DNA of 64,000 bases from Leuctra nigra (taxonomy: Eukaryota > Arthropoda > Insecta > Plecoptera > Leuctridae), in assembly GCA_934045905.1 (NCBI GenBank), contig OW203768.1:5980316-6044315 (forward strand), given 5' to 3'. Numbering within the stretch: the first letter of the stretch is position 1; every line of letters begins with the position of its first letter. The position numbers and the translations under genes are program-made. The notes below the pieces were generated by a model, which saw only the letters and a program-made list of their open reading frames with translations, was not told the origin of the DNA and ran no database searches. Shown in pieces: positions 23,419-35,677 of this stretch.

Positions 23419-24313
23419 CGTATAAATCTTTTCTTTTTTAATAGTAAATGGGATATTATGTTTGAAACACAATTACAAATTTAATTTATAGTAACAAACA
23501 ATAAGAATATCATGGAATACACAATCAAAATCAATGTACTCATTTACAGAACATCGTATCAGTCTCGCTGAGCTGTAACAGTCGAGCACTTCTACTGACG
23601 TGACACTTATATTTTATAAAACAAAGTCCGAAAGAACTATAAAATTAGTGAACAGGCACTTCAACTATCTATACAAAAATCAACTGATATGATATCAAAA
23701 TAACCAAACTGAGTTATGATATCAATCAACATGGAAACGTAACTAGAAAAATGCTCTTTATATTGTGCTGATAGATAGCAAACAATTGTACCTACCTACT
23801 TGCACGGTGCAGTCATAGGCTTTTACATTCAACGGTGCAATATCTCGAAATGATTAGTATAACTTACGCTTGTATGAGCACAATGTTATATTGTACTAGA
23901 GTATGTAGGGTCAGCTTCAAAAGAAGCCGATCAAATCCGGAATTCCCATGTTGGTATATGGGAAACCGGTATAGGAACTATTGGAAGTGGGTGTACCTAC
24001 TATGTTATTGATGATCTTGCCAAATTTTAGCTTGCTAACTTTTCATCCAATCGGAGGATTTTGAAACTAGACAAACCAGAGGAGCGTTCTATACATGTGT
24101 GCAAAATGGCAGATTAAACAGAGAAACGGTGAGACCTGTAACACTTCAACAAGAGGAAAGAACAAGACTGGAGCAAAAGAAACAAAAGGACTCTTGCCCA
24201 ATGATTTGAATCACTCCACGTTAGACCATCAACTCATGAGAGACATTGGTTGGACACGAAGTTGATGAAGATATTGTTCTCTAACAAGAGTCGTGTAGGA
24301 ATATGAATATCGT

Positions 24314-24459
24314 CTAGCCGATGAATATGACGATCTGCTTGTCGGCTGGCGGCTGCCCTGCTCTAGCCGGCGGCTCGATGGTGGACGTGGGGGAGATGTA
24401 CATCGGGCCGACTATCTCCAGCGTGCAGCTGCGCACCGTGGAGCGCCAGCCGATGAACC
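24314..24459 (-). CDS. Terminal coding exon of an unrecognised minus-strand gene
   Basis: On the minus strand an acceptor TGTGATGTTCCAG opens 48 codons ending in TAG (24316-24314), entered in phase with two bases completing a codon. It reads FIGWRSTVRSCTLEIVGPMY, then a proline-rich stretch and a final KQIVIFIG. The exon is strongly GC-rich against AT-rich flanks, as in the UTP4 exons. I do not recognise the protein. The preceding exon is not visible; about 0.5 kb of AT-rich intron and then repeats follow. Its 3' untranslated region converges on UTP4. Confidence 0.65.
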
Positions 24460-24951
24460 CTGGAACATCACACAAGAGCATTTGAAAATTATTTGGGGAA
24501 TTAAAGAAAATATTCTTTTTCTTTTTAATTACCTACTTGCTTTACCAATTTATTTTATGATTTTTTAAAAATTTTTTTAGTAGCAGATTTGTTTGTTTTT
24601 GTGATTTTAACATTTTTCAACTCATATTTTATGTGTAATTAATTTATTGTTCTTATGATCTAGCGTTTATTGAGATTTTTATGTTTTTGTTAATGTTTTT
24701 TTTTCTATTCAGAACTATTATACTTATTAATTTTTCACGTTTTGGAAGAAGTACCTAGTTTGGAAACTGTAATTGGTATTTTAATTGTAATTTGAACATA
24801 TATTAAATTTATTTATACTCCAGCAACACAGATAAGTGCAATTTGATATAACAAAAAATATATACGAAATTATGAGCAGATACGTTTCATTTCAGACATC
24901 ATAAAATCAGTGATGAGATCAGTGAAAAGTTTGAAGTAATACATAAATCGT

Positions 24952-25371
24952 ATGGGCATCCGCAGGATTTCTGCCAGGTGGGGGCAAGGCAAGGAAAACC
25001 AAAGAAGGAAAACAATATTTTACGGGTTAAGGGGGGGGGGGGGGGGGGGGGGAGTGCGCCCTTCCACCCTGCCCCGCAGGGCGTTTTTTGTTTTTGGACA
25101 CGTTAAAAAAAATTAAGACGTTATGATGTGTATTTTGTTGAAATATTCAATATTTTTTAAATTAGGCACTTTGTGGTGGTGGAAGACATGTTCAAACCTG
25201 TCCCGCAGGGCATTTTTTTTTACACTTTGAAATCAATTTTCTTTAGTTTTTTGGTTACAAAATGAAACTATACGTAAAACACCAAAAACATTTTATGTTT
25301 TCCTGACATCCAGTGGTGGGGGGGGGGGGGGCAAGAAACCCCCTTGCCCCCCCTCCCCCGTGGATGCCCAT
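24952..25371. mobile_element. Short inverted-repeat element with CCGCAGGGC modules
   Basis: The termini ATGGGCATCCGCAGG and CCCGTGGATGCCCAT are imperfect inverted repeats. Inside are two CCCGCAGGGC(G/A)TTTTTT motifs (about 25073 and 25200), a 22-base G run (25031-25052) and a 14-base G run (25318-25331). No transposase is present. Confidence 0.6.
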
Positions 25372-27855
25372 GATCTGGTAGTCACCTAGTTGTGATAAAA
25401 CTTGACAAGTCGTACGTTTTAGTATTAGTTCCCTAACTTGATTGATATTTGTAGAGGGATGATTTGCAGGACTGATTTTATCATTGGCTTTTATCACAAC
25501 AGAGGCGACAACATGTTATAGCCAATCGGTATTTTCCAAGATGAATGTAGACCAATGACATAAAAACATAGAGGTTCTATGATAAAAATACATGTCATTG
25601 GTGTAGACATATTATATTTTGATGTGAATAAAATAAAATTAGTATATTGAATGTCCAACAACGTACTACAGGTACTCAATACAATATGCAGTATGAAATA
25701 AAACCATTTCATCTCTTCCCTCCAGACTGCATTATTCCTTTGACAATGTCACAATCAATTCACAATTATCTGCCGTGATTCGCTAACAATTGACATATCA
25801 CACACTTTTATTCCCGCCTCATTTCATTATCCTGGCAGCTAATGAAACCCAGTGGGAAGTAAATGAGAAATCAATTGCAATTACCTACCCGAGTCTGCAG
25901 TGACAATATATTCATCATGTTCCCGGCCAAGCTCATAGTTCATAATCTGATTTACTCGGATTAGCATAGAAATAAGCGCCGTTGCATAATTTACCTTAAC
26001 ATGGCGACAAAGTCCGGGCGTCGGAGTGGATAATGCTGGTGAGAAATAATTACTGGCAACAGTGGTTGGATGCGGTGTTGGAGAAGGAAACGTTTGTAAA
26101 GTGCACTTTCATGACGCGTTGAAATTCAAAAAACATATTTGTGAAGAACTTTTGAAATTTCTCAGGTTTCTTTTGTCCGGTGATATTTTGATTATATTGT
26201 TTTCCATTCTTACAATTTTTGTGAATCTTTTTAAACCTCACATTTTAGTGAACCCCAACTTTTGCTTTCAGATGTCATGTAGGCAGTTGAACTTTTGAAA
26301 GTTGATTTCCTACCTGTACCAGTAATAAAATCCCCCCCCCCCCTCACAACCCAACTTTAAATATATCTTTCTTCCGAGGAAAGTTCGCAAACAAACAAAG
26401 CATTGTGAAGGGGGGGGGAGGGGCGAGACGAGAGCTCGCTAGGAGCATATCAGGCGGTCAGGAGTCAGGACAGGAGCGTATATCCCCGGAAAATTGTTGA
26501 ATTTCTTGTTTGTCTTTCACATATTTTGAGCACCAAAATGTATGAAATATGCATTATTTGCAACAAACTTGAATAACAAATTATAATAAATAAGTATACT
26601 CTCCAAATTAGTATTATTTTCTGAAATGGAACGTGTCAACGACTCAGCTTAAAATTGTCACACAGACCATGATGCGTTACGCGTTTTTTCAAGTCTGTCG
26701 TGAGCGTTTTCTGAACTTGTGAATGGTTAAGAGAAATAACTCAAAATAACCGTTCTATGTGAACAGCCTTTAGGTATACATCAGTAAAGGGCTATGGTGA
26801 TGAAAATAAAATCACTGCAAAATCGAGTAGGTAATTGAAAGTATTTTTGGAAAGTTGACGAACTCATGGGATACCAACTAAAAGTCAGTGACGCAACCCA
26901 CTCTCCGAAAGTTTTTGAAATGCTCTAAAACTTTTTTGTGTGACAAAATATTAGATTAAAAAAAAATGAAAAATGAAAAAATCCTTGCGGCAGCCTTCTC
27001 TTATTTATATAAAACTGATAGTTGAGGAATAAACACCAATTCATTAGAATGTAAATATCCTTTAATAAGTAAAGGTTTGCGAACAGTCCATGCAGAGTTA
27101 GTTATCAAAATGTCAAAAGTATACAAACACCGTCATATTTGAATAATTTTCCGGTGCATTCCAACATTGCCAACATCCACCACATAAATATTCCATTCAA
27201 CTTTTCACTTGACAAACTTCACATTTTTATGTCGTTGTTTTTCTGTCAACTCTCTTCTTTCATATGGGTTAATATTTGCATTTAGTCTGGGAGGAGTCAA
27301 TTCAAAAGACTGCATATTTAAAAGTTGTTTACTTAGCAAGTTTCTCCCTACAGCGAAGACAAATAGAAGTTCTACTTCCAGCGCTGGAGCTTTTATTCCC
27401 AGGGTGGCCAACCTTATTCCTGCAACTTTTCCATTACTATCTTCTCCTCGCTTATTTATAACCTCTGTCATGACTCAAAACTATTGAGAAAGAAAAGCGT
27501 CCGAATTTCAACACTTTTGGCTTTACACTTTTCCCAGAAAGTATTTTTTATTATTATTTGAAAACTATTTTTGAGTTAATTTAGTTGGATGCATTTTCTT
27601 GTACAAAATATTCGATAAAAAATCAAGTATCTATTTCTTCGTCGGCATATATGGGCACATGCCCCCCCCCCTCCCCCTCAAGTTCTGACTTTTCTGACGC
27701 CCTCAACAACTATATTTTTTAAATTATTACCTACGTCAGTTTCTGAGAGATCAATTTATTGGAGACTTAGTTTTTTTACTTATACTCTTTAGACACTGTA
27801 CTCTATGGACTTATAGTTCTTATACTGTTTTTACTTATAGTTTGTTGGTTACGGT
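25372..27855. other. Intergenic DNA without a supported gene
   Basis: The stretch is AT-rich with a 25551-25602 hairpin (ACCAATGACAT and its complement) and C or G runs near 26329-26343, 26410 and 27662. The small open frames lack composition or motifs of genes. Confidence 0.5.
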
Positions 27856-28065
27856 GTCTATAGAGACTTGAAATCCGAAGGCCTCTGTTTCGATTCCAGT
27901 GGCCGTCCTTCCTGACTGAGATTCTTTCCTCAGTCGAGTGGCAAAGTTGTGATGGTTTCCTACTATACCACGACCTCCTTCCCAGTTCCCACCGTCCATC
28001 TTTACCTTCATCATCATCTCCCAATCATCTTCATAATCATTCACCCGTCGTCATTTGCTACTCGA
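27856..28065 (+). mobile_element. tRNA-derived SINE, copy 2
   Basis: A degenerate B box (TGTTTCGATTCC) is followed by the family body: GGCAAAGTTGTGATGGTTTC, ACCACGACCTCCTTCCCA, CACCGTCCATCTTTACC, and a CATCATC-rich tail ending near CATTCACCCGTCGTCA. The A-box end is badly decayed. Confidence 0.6.
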
Positions 28066-28130
28066 ACACTAAACTGAAAAGTTTATCTAGAATGAATGCA
28101 TGTGTATGTGAATGACCGTGTGTAAGTAGC

Positions 28131-29470
28131 AGTGTTGGACTGGGCCGCCGGGCAACCGGGCAATGCCCGGTGGGCCGGTTCAAAATGGGCCGATCGACTT
28201 GTAGAAAAGAGCCGGTGTCGACTTCCATAAAATATCTCTACTTAATTCATAGTCTGAAATTACAATGTTACGTAGAGCACATCCCATTAAGCAATACACC
28301 ATCTACTTCAATTGCAAGGTGTTCTTATCTTAGAGTATTGTATACTTATAATATGATATCGGACCTCGTCTGTCTGGGCCGCTCAAACGGTTCTTCAAGT
28401 TCGGACCGAACCGCACTGCAATGGACTGTTTATACATTGGCGGTTTAGGTAGAAGGACCAGAAAATTCCTAATGACTACTAAAATCGAAGACAATTTTTG
28501 GTGAAAACGAAAGGAAAATTCACACATTGACTTTCGTAGGTACAGAAAGTACGAAAAAAAAATCCCTGCGGGGCCATTAGAGATTTGATCAAATAACAAA
28601 ATTTGCAGATTATATTGCATTTGACTAAAGTTTTCCCAAGAATATTGCATATCACACATTTTAAATTTCTTTGAAATGGATGCAACATAGCTTCAAAGTC
28701 GGTTATTTTGTATCAAAAACTCAAAAAATTCCCTGCGGGGCCAATTGTGTTTCTGTAAAACAAAAAGTTTCAAATTATATTACATTTGTCTAAAGTTTCC
28801 ACAGGATAATGAATATCACAAATTTTAAATTCTTTGAAATGGATGCCAAAAATAACTTTAAATTTGATTCTTTTGTATCAAAAACTCAAAAAATGCCCTG
28901 CGGGGCCAATGGGGTTTCTATTAAGAATTTTTTTTTAGATTATATCACATTTGTCTAAAGTTTCCACAGGAAAATGCATATCACACATTTTACATTTATT
29001 TGAAATATACCTAAATAGCTTCAAACTCGATTCTTTTATATCAAAACTCAAAATATGACCTGCGGAGCAATTGGGGATTTGTTCAAATAACAAAATTTGC
29101 AGATTATATTGCATTTTGTCTAAAGTTTTCCCTTGGTTTTCCCAAGAGTATTGCATACATAACACAATTTAAATTTCTTTGAATAAATTGCCAAAATAGC
29201 TTCAAATTCGATTATTTTATATCCAAAATTTAAAATATGCCCTGCGGGGCTATCTGAGGGGATGTCCCTCCCAGTCCCCCTTTCCTCACATTCATCGATT
29301 ACCGATAATTTTAATCCCCCCACTCAAAACAAAGTTCCTACGCGCCTGCCGCTGGTTTATAGCATAGTTTTGCCAAAATAAGTTCTTTCTGAAAATGGGC
29401 CACTTTATTTCCGTGGGCCGGTTTCTAATCTGTTGCCCGGTAAGAAATTTTGCCCCAGTCCGACACTGGG
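28131..29470. mobile_element. ~1.34-kb non-autonomous hAT-like element with five internal repeats
   Basis: The left end CAGTGTTGGACTGGGCCGCC pairs with the right end GCCCCAGTCCGACACTG. The following GGCAATGCCCGGTGGGCC also has a partner (GGGCCGGTTTCTAAT...TTGCCCGG). These termini are of the hAT type. Inside are five diverged 165-185-bp repeats marked by CCCTGCGGGGC at 28564, 28731, 28896, 29057 and 29240. There is no transposase. The flanking 8 bp do not match clearly. Confidence 0.7.
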
Positions 29471-29489
29471 AGTGTGGTGTATTTTTATA

Positions 29490-30000
29490 ATTTATTATTG
29501 TGGTGGAAGCGCGAGCGATTTTGCTGCTTGTTGCAGGCACTGTTTCTTTTTTTTGAAACTCCTTTATTGATAATTAAACGATTACGATTGGAGACGATAT
29601 GGGTTGACCTTGACCAAATGATTTGAAATTTTATTTTTAATCATGATTAAATAAAAGGCAAACTTGGTACATTTTTAATTTTTTGCTTTGGGCCGATTAC
29701 ATATTTTTGGTGAAAAATGGTATATTTTCTTGTCCCGCCGGGTGCCGTATGATCAGTCTGATTATGAGTGGTGAGTGTGTGAGTGTATATTAGTAGCACT
29801 TTTTAATTTTTGCTTCGTATACCTTGCTAATTAGGCGCCGGCTACTCTACAGCGCAAAACTATGAAATTTCCGATAAGACTTGAGACCAAACCCGTTCTA
29901 TCAAAGTTACACTCTATGGTTACAACACCCACTTATCAAACAATTCTTCCCTCTTAATTTGATAAAATGGCCGAGCGCATGCACCCCCTTACCCGCTTTT
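29490..30000 (+). repeat. Copy Z of the GCCGAGCGC-terminated repeat family
   Basis: The segment parallels 37081-37608: a GAAGCGCGAGCG start, GTTGCAGGCACT, GATTACGATTGGAGACGA, TTAATCATGATTAAATAAAA, a TAATTAGGCGCCGG stretch, CGATAAGACTTGAGACCAAA, and a terminal GGCCGAGCGCATGCACCCCC followed by TTA. It is diverged and has no coding frame. Confidence 0.6.
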
Positions 30001-30079
30001 TTAAATAACCATGATTAAAAATATGTTATCTACAAATCTATCCCCGTCATTTGGCCATTATACTCACATCTACCTATTC

Positions 30080-30385
30080 GCCATCCACTCTCCATCCATT
30101 TTCCATCGACCCACTAAGACTAACATCCAAAACCCATCCACTAACATCTATTCTCCATCCACTTCCACTAACATCCACTCTCCATCCACTCACATCCATT
30201 CTCCATCCACCCACTATTCACTAACATCCATTGGTCATCCACTCACATTCATTCTCCATCCACTCTCCATCCACTAACATCCACTCTCCATCCACTAACA
30301 TCCACTAACATCCACTCTCCATCCACTAACATCCACTAACATCCACTCTCCATCCACTAACATCCACTAACATCCACTCTCCTCG
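30080..30385 (+). repeat. CATCCACT-type microsatellite
   Basis: Interspersed CATCCACTAA and CTCTCCATCCACT units repeat imperfectly over ~300 bp. The open frame across it is a consequence of the repeat. Confidence 0.9.
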
Positions 30386-30487
30386 ATGCTCCATTTTCTC
30401 CGCCATCGCATAAATCTCGTCCTCGTCGTCCTCGTTTGTTTTTCTTCGCTCAACTTCATCGGTTTAATTGACGTAAGTTAGTCGAAG

Positions 30488-30682
30488 TTATCTGGTGTCA
30501 TGGCTGCTGATAAAGTTCTCCGCCGCCGCCGCCGCTGCAGATTGCTGTGCAAGCGTGGAGATGTGATTGATGATGCAGCGCAGCAACTCGTGGCAGAGAT
30601 GTGTGTACACATCAGACCGTCTCAAACCGCGCGCGAACACCGTCTCTCCGTAGACACAGACGGAGAGAGATGAAAATGTCAA
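30488..30682 (-). CDS. Possible GC-rich exon, strand uncertain
   Basis: A GC-rich island is open on both strands. The minus frame ends in TAA at 30490-30488 and contains VYGETVFARGLRRSDVYTHL, LCHELLRCIINH and a poly-alanine run. The plus frame starts with ATG at 30500 and reads 57 codons with a poly-arginine run. Neither shows a strong splice acceptor and I recognise neither product. The composition differs from the surrounding AT-rich DNA, so a real exon or a 5' leader CpG-type island is plausible. Confidence 0.25.
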   Translation of the reverse strand: MTFSSLSVCVYGETVFARGLRRSDVYTHLCHELLRCIINHISTLAQQSAAAAAAENFISSHDTR

Positions 30683-31240
30683 GAAGAAACGGAAATGGTT
30701 TATCTTTTACTCGTGTATGAAGAAATGATGTAACAGTGTTTATGCGGAGTTGTACAACTTTTAAAGTGCAATGGACCACTAGTCATTATCTTGCTATGTG
30801 ACATCACGAATAAAACAGATGACAGAAGGATGTGGGCTGTGACCGTCAAGAAGGCTGTGACAGCACAGTAATCAATAGTAATCAAATAGCAAAGAAATTC
30901 AACTGTCTTTCCCACACACATTTGATTGGCTGTTTCTCCCACTATATGGACAGTGCTGCTCTAGTGTGAGTAAAGAGAACTATTATTCTACATTGACTCC
31001 TCCCATCACCATTGGTCCATTGGGAGTTCTACTGAAGTTATCTTTGGTTCAAATTATAAACTAGAGCAAAAATAATAATTAAAAATACTTGTTTTACTTT
31101 TAAGAAGAGTATTTTTCTATGGTAAATCTAGCATTCTAATATTTATACAATCCATGAGAGAATTGACGGCACCATGGGAAGTGACGTATACGCAGCTTAT
31201 CAGCAACCAGAACAATCATGATTATCATAATACTAGACTA

Positions 31241-31745
31241 TAGACCATTTTAAATATTATCTCGGTGGCTCTGCTTTCTAAGAAAAATCATATGCAGTTT
31301 GATTTCCAGACCCCTTAGTCCCTGTTTCAACAATAGGTAAAACAGGAGGCCAAGTCTTGAAACTTACGCCTTCAGGACGCAAACGCTCTAGGACGTCATA
31401 AAGTCCCATTTACTGTAAGAATGACGACCTTGAAATCTACAGATAACAGTTTAGCTTAATTTTGAATAAGGTTTTATGACTGTATAATATCTGTAATAAT
31501 AATTATAATGTTAATTAATTGTTTGCAATAGATTGCTGGATGACAATCAAATAAGTGGCTTGACTTTATGTTTCAATGTCTATCACTCTTACAGTAAATG
31601 GGACTTTATGACGTCCGAGAGCGTTTGCGTCCTGAAGGCGTAAGTTTCAAGACTTGGCCTCCAGGGACTAAGGTGTCTGGAAATAATACTGCATATGATT
31701 TTTCTTAGAAAGCAGAGCCTCCGAGATAATATTTAAAATGGTCTA
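31241..31745. mobile_element. Fold-back element with ~165-180-bp arms
   Basis: Arms at 31241-31424 and 31582-31745 are reverse complements with a ~20-bp insertion in the left arm. The termini begin TAGACCATTTTAAATATTAT. The arm contains GGAGGCCAAGTCTTGAAACT, a phrase close to the terminus of the hairpin at 44503-44662. A fragment of the outer arm (TATTATCTCGG(T/A)(T/G)GCTCTG) recurs near 46921. There is no coding frame. Confidence 0.85.
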
Positions 31746-31819
31746 TTGTCAACTGCCCCTTGGAAAGTTCTTGAGCTTTTTATTCATGTTTGGAACACGA
31801 TTTTTGCCAGCTATTCTTT

Positions 31820-32230
31820 CTTACCCATGAATAACTAGGAAAATGCTCAGTGTAACGCGTTGATGAGCGAGCCTTCGTATTGCATTCGAATTGATATGCA
31901 TTTGCAGGTTTCTGTTCTACAAACCTTGCAATTATCTGAATCGAAATGCGTCGAAGTAGGTGATAAAATATCTGAAATTGTACAAAATTATTTCCAGCCG
32001 CACATGTCCGCAAAATGTCCGCATCTTTTGAAGAACGACAGATTAGTCTGGAAATTGTGTAATTTACATAGTATAGGTATATTGGTCCCAATGACAGTGC
32101 CAAGTTTTTAGTTGAATGGTCAAACGGTTCCCTATTTAATTTTCAACAAATCCCAAAAACCGAAAAAACCATACACAAAACCACTGAAAGTGCGTAAAAA
32201 ATTCAGATCGATCGGTTGAAAAAAAACGAA
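31820..32230 (+). repeat. Dispersed repeat with CGCGTTGATGAGCGAGC core, copy 3
   Basis: It shares ACTAGGAAAATGCTC, CGCGTTGATGAGCGAGC and TTGGTCCCAATGACAGTGCC with the copy at 7170-7470. It follows the fold-back at 31241-31745. No terminal repeats or coding are seen. Confidence 0.55.
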
Positions 32231-33209
32231 AAAATAAGTTGTGGCATTAGACCAAGGTTTTAACTGAAACCTCAATGCAACCCGTAGTACCTAACTCTCG
32301 CTAAGCTTGCTTAATAATTTGTTTATCTAGATTATTCAGAATCATGTATATTTTCATTAATTCATACATTCTAAGAACCTTCTAAATATTCCCCTCTATA
32401 CCCTTAGGGACGTCTATTCTATCCCTATAGAAACATCTTTTCTAAAAGTCTTATAATATTTTTATTTTCGAACTTTTGATATGAAGCCGGAGTCAAAACT
32501 GAAATCCTCACCATGTTTGAGAGCTGGTGAAAACTCCTCCCTATAGTTTTCAAACTCTGAAGAGAACCTCCATTATTCAGCATCCATCCTTTGCTCTCTT
32601 CTTTGTATGCCAGCGTCAAATGAAAGTATGTGTCTTAAGGTGATACAAGCGCTCGGCCGTTGAAGAAAATTGAGAGAGATCAGATGTTTCAAAAGTGAGT
32701 GTAACTTTGATAGAATGTTCACATGGTCATTCTGATTGTATATTAGTAGCAATTTTATTTGGTTCGAGCCTTGTTAATTAGGCGCCGGTTATTCAACAAA
32801 ACCGTGCAAAACTAGGCTATTTCGGATACGATTGGAGTCCAAACCAGTGAACCAACCAATTGGAGCAACTTCTTGTTCAACTTCTGTGCCACCCTTCTGT
32901 GTCACACTTCTTGATGGAAATTAGAACATGTTCTAAATGATATAAAAGTTGAGCTCAAGTTCTGTGTCAAGAGAAGTTGCTTCGTGTTAACACACAATTG
33001 TATGAAAAGTGCGAATGTGACACAGAAATTGAACAAGAAATTGCACCAAGTAAATTGGGCTTTAGACTTGTTACTTGGCACATTTTTTAAATTAAAATGT
33101 ACCCAGCGATAAACAAGAAAATAGCTGTTTTTCACCAAAATTCAACTAATTATTTCTAATGAACTAAGCAAACCATGAAAAATGTATACCAAGTGATAAC
33201 CTAAGGGCC

Positions 33210-33355
33210 GGTTTTTCAATGGCCTGCTAAAACAGTGGTTAAGTTTTAAAAGGCCATTCCAGGATTGCCATTGGTTGTTGTCATGGCAAAATATACCTAA
33301 TCGACTGTTTAAAAGTTAGCAATGTATTGAGAGACATTGCTAACTTGCTAGACAT
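33210..33355. repeat. Short MITE-like insertion inside the left arm
   Basis: GGGCCGGTTTTTCAATGGCC at the left and AGTTAGCAATGTATTGAGAGACATTGCTAAC to the right form a degenerate inverted repeat related to 41511-41656. The arm homology with 37081-37608 is interrupted here, consistent with an insertion. Confidence 0.45.
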
Positions 33356-33480
33356 TGCTAAGTGTGGCTTTATCTAATCATGATTAAAATTTCAAATCAT
33401 TCGTCCACCCATTTTCGTCTCCAATCGTATCAAAAAAGCGCCTGCAATAAACGGCCAAAATATGCTCTCGCTTTCAGCGA

Positions 33481-35276
33481 GCGCTCTGTGCTTGCGCTTG
33501 CAGCTTACTTGCGCTCTGTGCTTGCGCTTGCAGCTTACTTGCGCTCTGTGCTTGCGCTTGCAGCTTACTTGCGCTCTGTGCTTGCGCTTGCAGCTTACTT
33601 GCGCTCTGTGCTTGCGCTTGCAGCTTACTTGCGCTCTGTGCTCGCGCTTGCAGCTTACTTGCGCTCTGTGCTCGCGCTTGCAGCTTACTTGCGCTCTGTG
33701 CTCGCGCTTGCAGCTTACTTGCGCTCTGTGCTTGCGCTTGCAGCTTACTTGCGCTCTGTGCTCGCGCTTGCAGCTTACTTGCGCTCTGTGCTTGCGCTTG
33801 CAGCTTACTTGCGCTCTGTGCTTGCGCTTGCAGCTTACTTGCGCTCTGTGCTTGCGCTTGCAGCTTACTTGCGCTCTGTGCTCGCGCTTGCAGCTTACTT
33901 GCGCTCTGTGCTTGCGCTTGCAGCTTACTTGCGCTCTGTGCTCGCGCTTGCAGCTTACTTGCGCTCTGTGCTTGCGCTTGCAGCTTACTTGCGCTCTGTG
34001 CTTGCGCTTGCAGCTTACTTGCGCTCTGTGCTCGCGCTTGCAGCTTACTTGCGCTCTGTGCTCGCGCTTGCAGCTTACTTGCGCTCTGTGCTCGCGCTTG
34101 CAGCTTACTTGCGCTCTGTGCTTGCGCTTGCAGCTTACTTGCGCTCTGTGCTCGCGCTTGCAGCTTACTTGCGCTCTGTGCTCGCGCTTGCAGCTTACTT
34201 GCGCTCTGTGCTTGCGCTTGCAGCTTACTTGCGCTCTGTGCTTGCGCTTGCAGCTTACTTGCGCTCTGTGCTCGCGCTTGCAGCTTACTTGCGCTCTGTG
34301 CTCGCGCTTGCAGCTTACTTGCGCTCTGTGCTTGCGCTTGCAGCTTACTTGCGCTCTGTGCTTGCGCTTGCAGCTTACTTGCGCTCTGTGCTCGCGCTTG
34401 CAGCTTACTTGCGCTCTGTGCTTGCGCTTGCAGCTTACTTGCGCTCTGTGCTTGCGCTTGCAGCTTACTTGCGCTCTGTGCTCGCGCTTGCAGCTTACTT
34501 GCGCTCTGTGCTCGCGCTTGCAGCTTACTTGCGCTCTGTGCTTGCGCTTGCAGCTTACTTGCGCTCTGTGCTTGCGCTTGCAGCTTACTTGCGCTCTGTG
34601 CTTGCGCTTGCAGCTTACTTGCGCTCTGTGCTCGCGCTTGCAGCTTACTTGCGCTCTGTGCTTGCGCTTGCAGCTTACTTGCGCTCTGTGCTTGCGCTTG
34701 CAGCTTACTTGCGCTCTGTGCTTGCGCTTGCAGCTTACTTGCGCTCTGTGCTCGCGCTTGCAGCTTACTTGCGCTCTGTGCTTGCGCTTGCAGCTTACTT
34801 GCGCTCTGTGCTCGCGCTTGCAGCTTACTTGCGCTCTGTGCTTGCGCTTGCAGCTTACTTGCGCTCTGTGCTTGCGCTTGCAGCTTACTTGCGCTCTGTG
34901 CTCGCGCTTGCAGCTTACTTGCGCTCTGTGCTTGCGCTTGCAGCTTACTTGCGCTCTGTGCTTGCGCTTGCAGCTTACTTGCGCTCTGTGCTCGCGCTTG
35001 CAGCTTACTTGCGCTCTGTGCTTGCGCTTGCAGCTTACTTGCGCTCTGTGCTTGCGCTTGCAGCTTACTTGCGCTCTGTGCTCGCGCTTGCAGCTTACTT
35101 GCGCTCTGTGCTTGCGCTTGCAGCTTACTTGCGCTCTGTGCTCGCGCTTGCAGCTTACTTGCGCTCTGTGCTTGCGCTTGCAGCTTACTTGCGCTCTGTG
35201 CTCGCGCTTGCAGCTTACTTGCGCTCTGTGCTTGCGCTTGCAGCTTAGTTGCGCTCTGTGCTTGCGCTGAGCACTT
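33481..35276 (+). repeat. 30-bp satellite, 60 units, one variable base
   Basis: The unit is GCGCTCTGTGCTTGCGCTTG followed by CAGCTTACTT, in perfect 30-bp register for 60 units. The only variable position in the body is base 13 (CTTGCG or CTCGCG): I count 36 T and 24 C. The last unit boundary shows one edge change (CAGCTTAGTT). Because 30 is divisible by 3 and no stop occurs, 600-codon frames open in two registers (SVLALAAYLR and LCLRLQLTCA). These are artefacts of the repeat. Confidence 0.97.
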
Positions 35277-35677
35277 CTACCCTTGAGTATAGCTTCTACA
35301 CTACACTTCTTACCTCTATGCTACAACATCATTAGGAAAATGTCTCAAACAAGATCTGAGTCGTAATTGTCTCGTACTGTCTTGCTCTATGTAGCATCAT
35401 CAAAAGATGAAGCTGTTCTATTATTCTAGATGCGACTGTCACAATACTTGAGTATGAATAATTAATAGTTTTACTGGGATATGCAACTCAGAGATGGCAC
35501 TATATAGCAATATCTTCCTTTCAACCTCTGTTTTAACAAATTCTGCAGTTTCTCGGAATTACAATTTTATTTATGCGGCAGCCAACCATTTTCTTATGAT
35601 TAATTTTTGTTTTGTATGTTTTTACGTCATACTTTAACCCTTTACGAAAAATACTCGTCCATACCCCAAACTATTTA

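Noticed and set aside
28123..29478. 8-bp target duplication around the hAT-like element
   Set aside because: The flanking octamers do not match well enough to claim one.
33362..35270. Two overlapping open frames of over 600 codons
   Set aside because: They are the 30-bp satellite read in two registers; the unit has no stop and a length divisible by 3.
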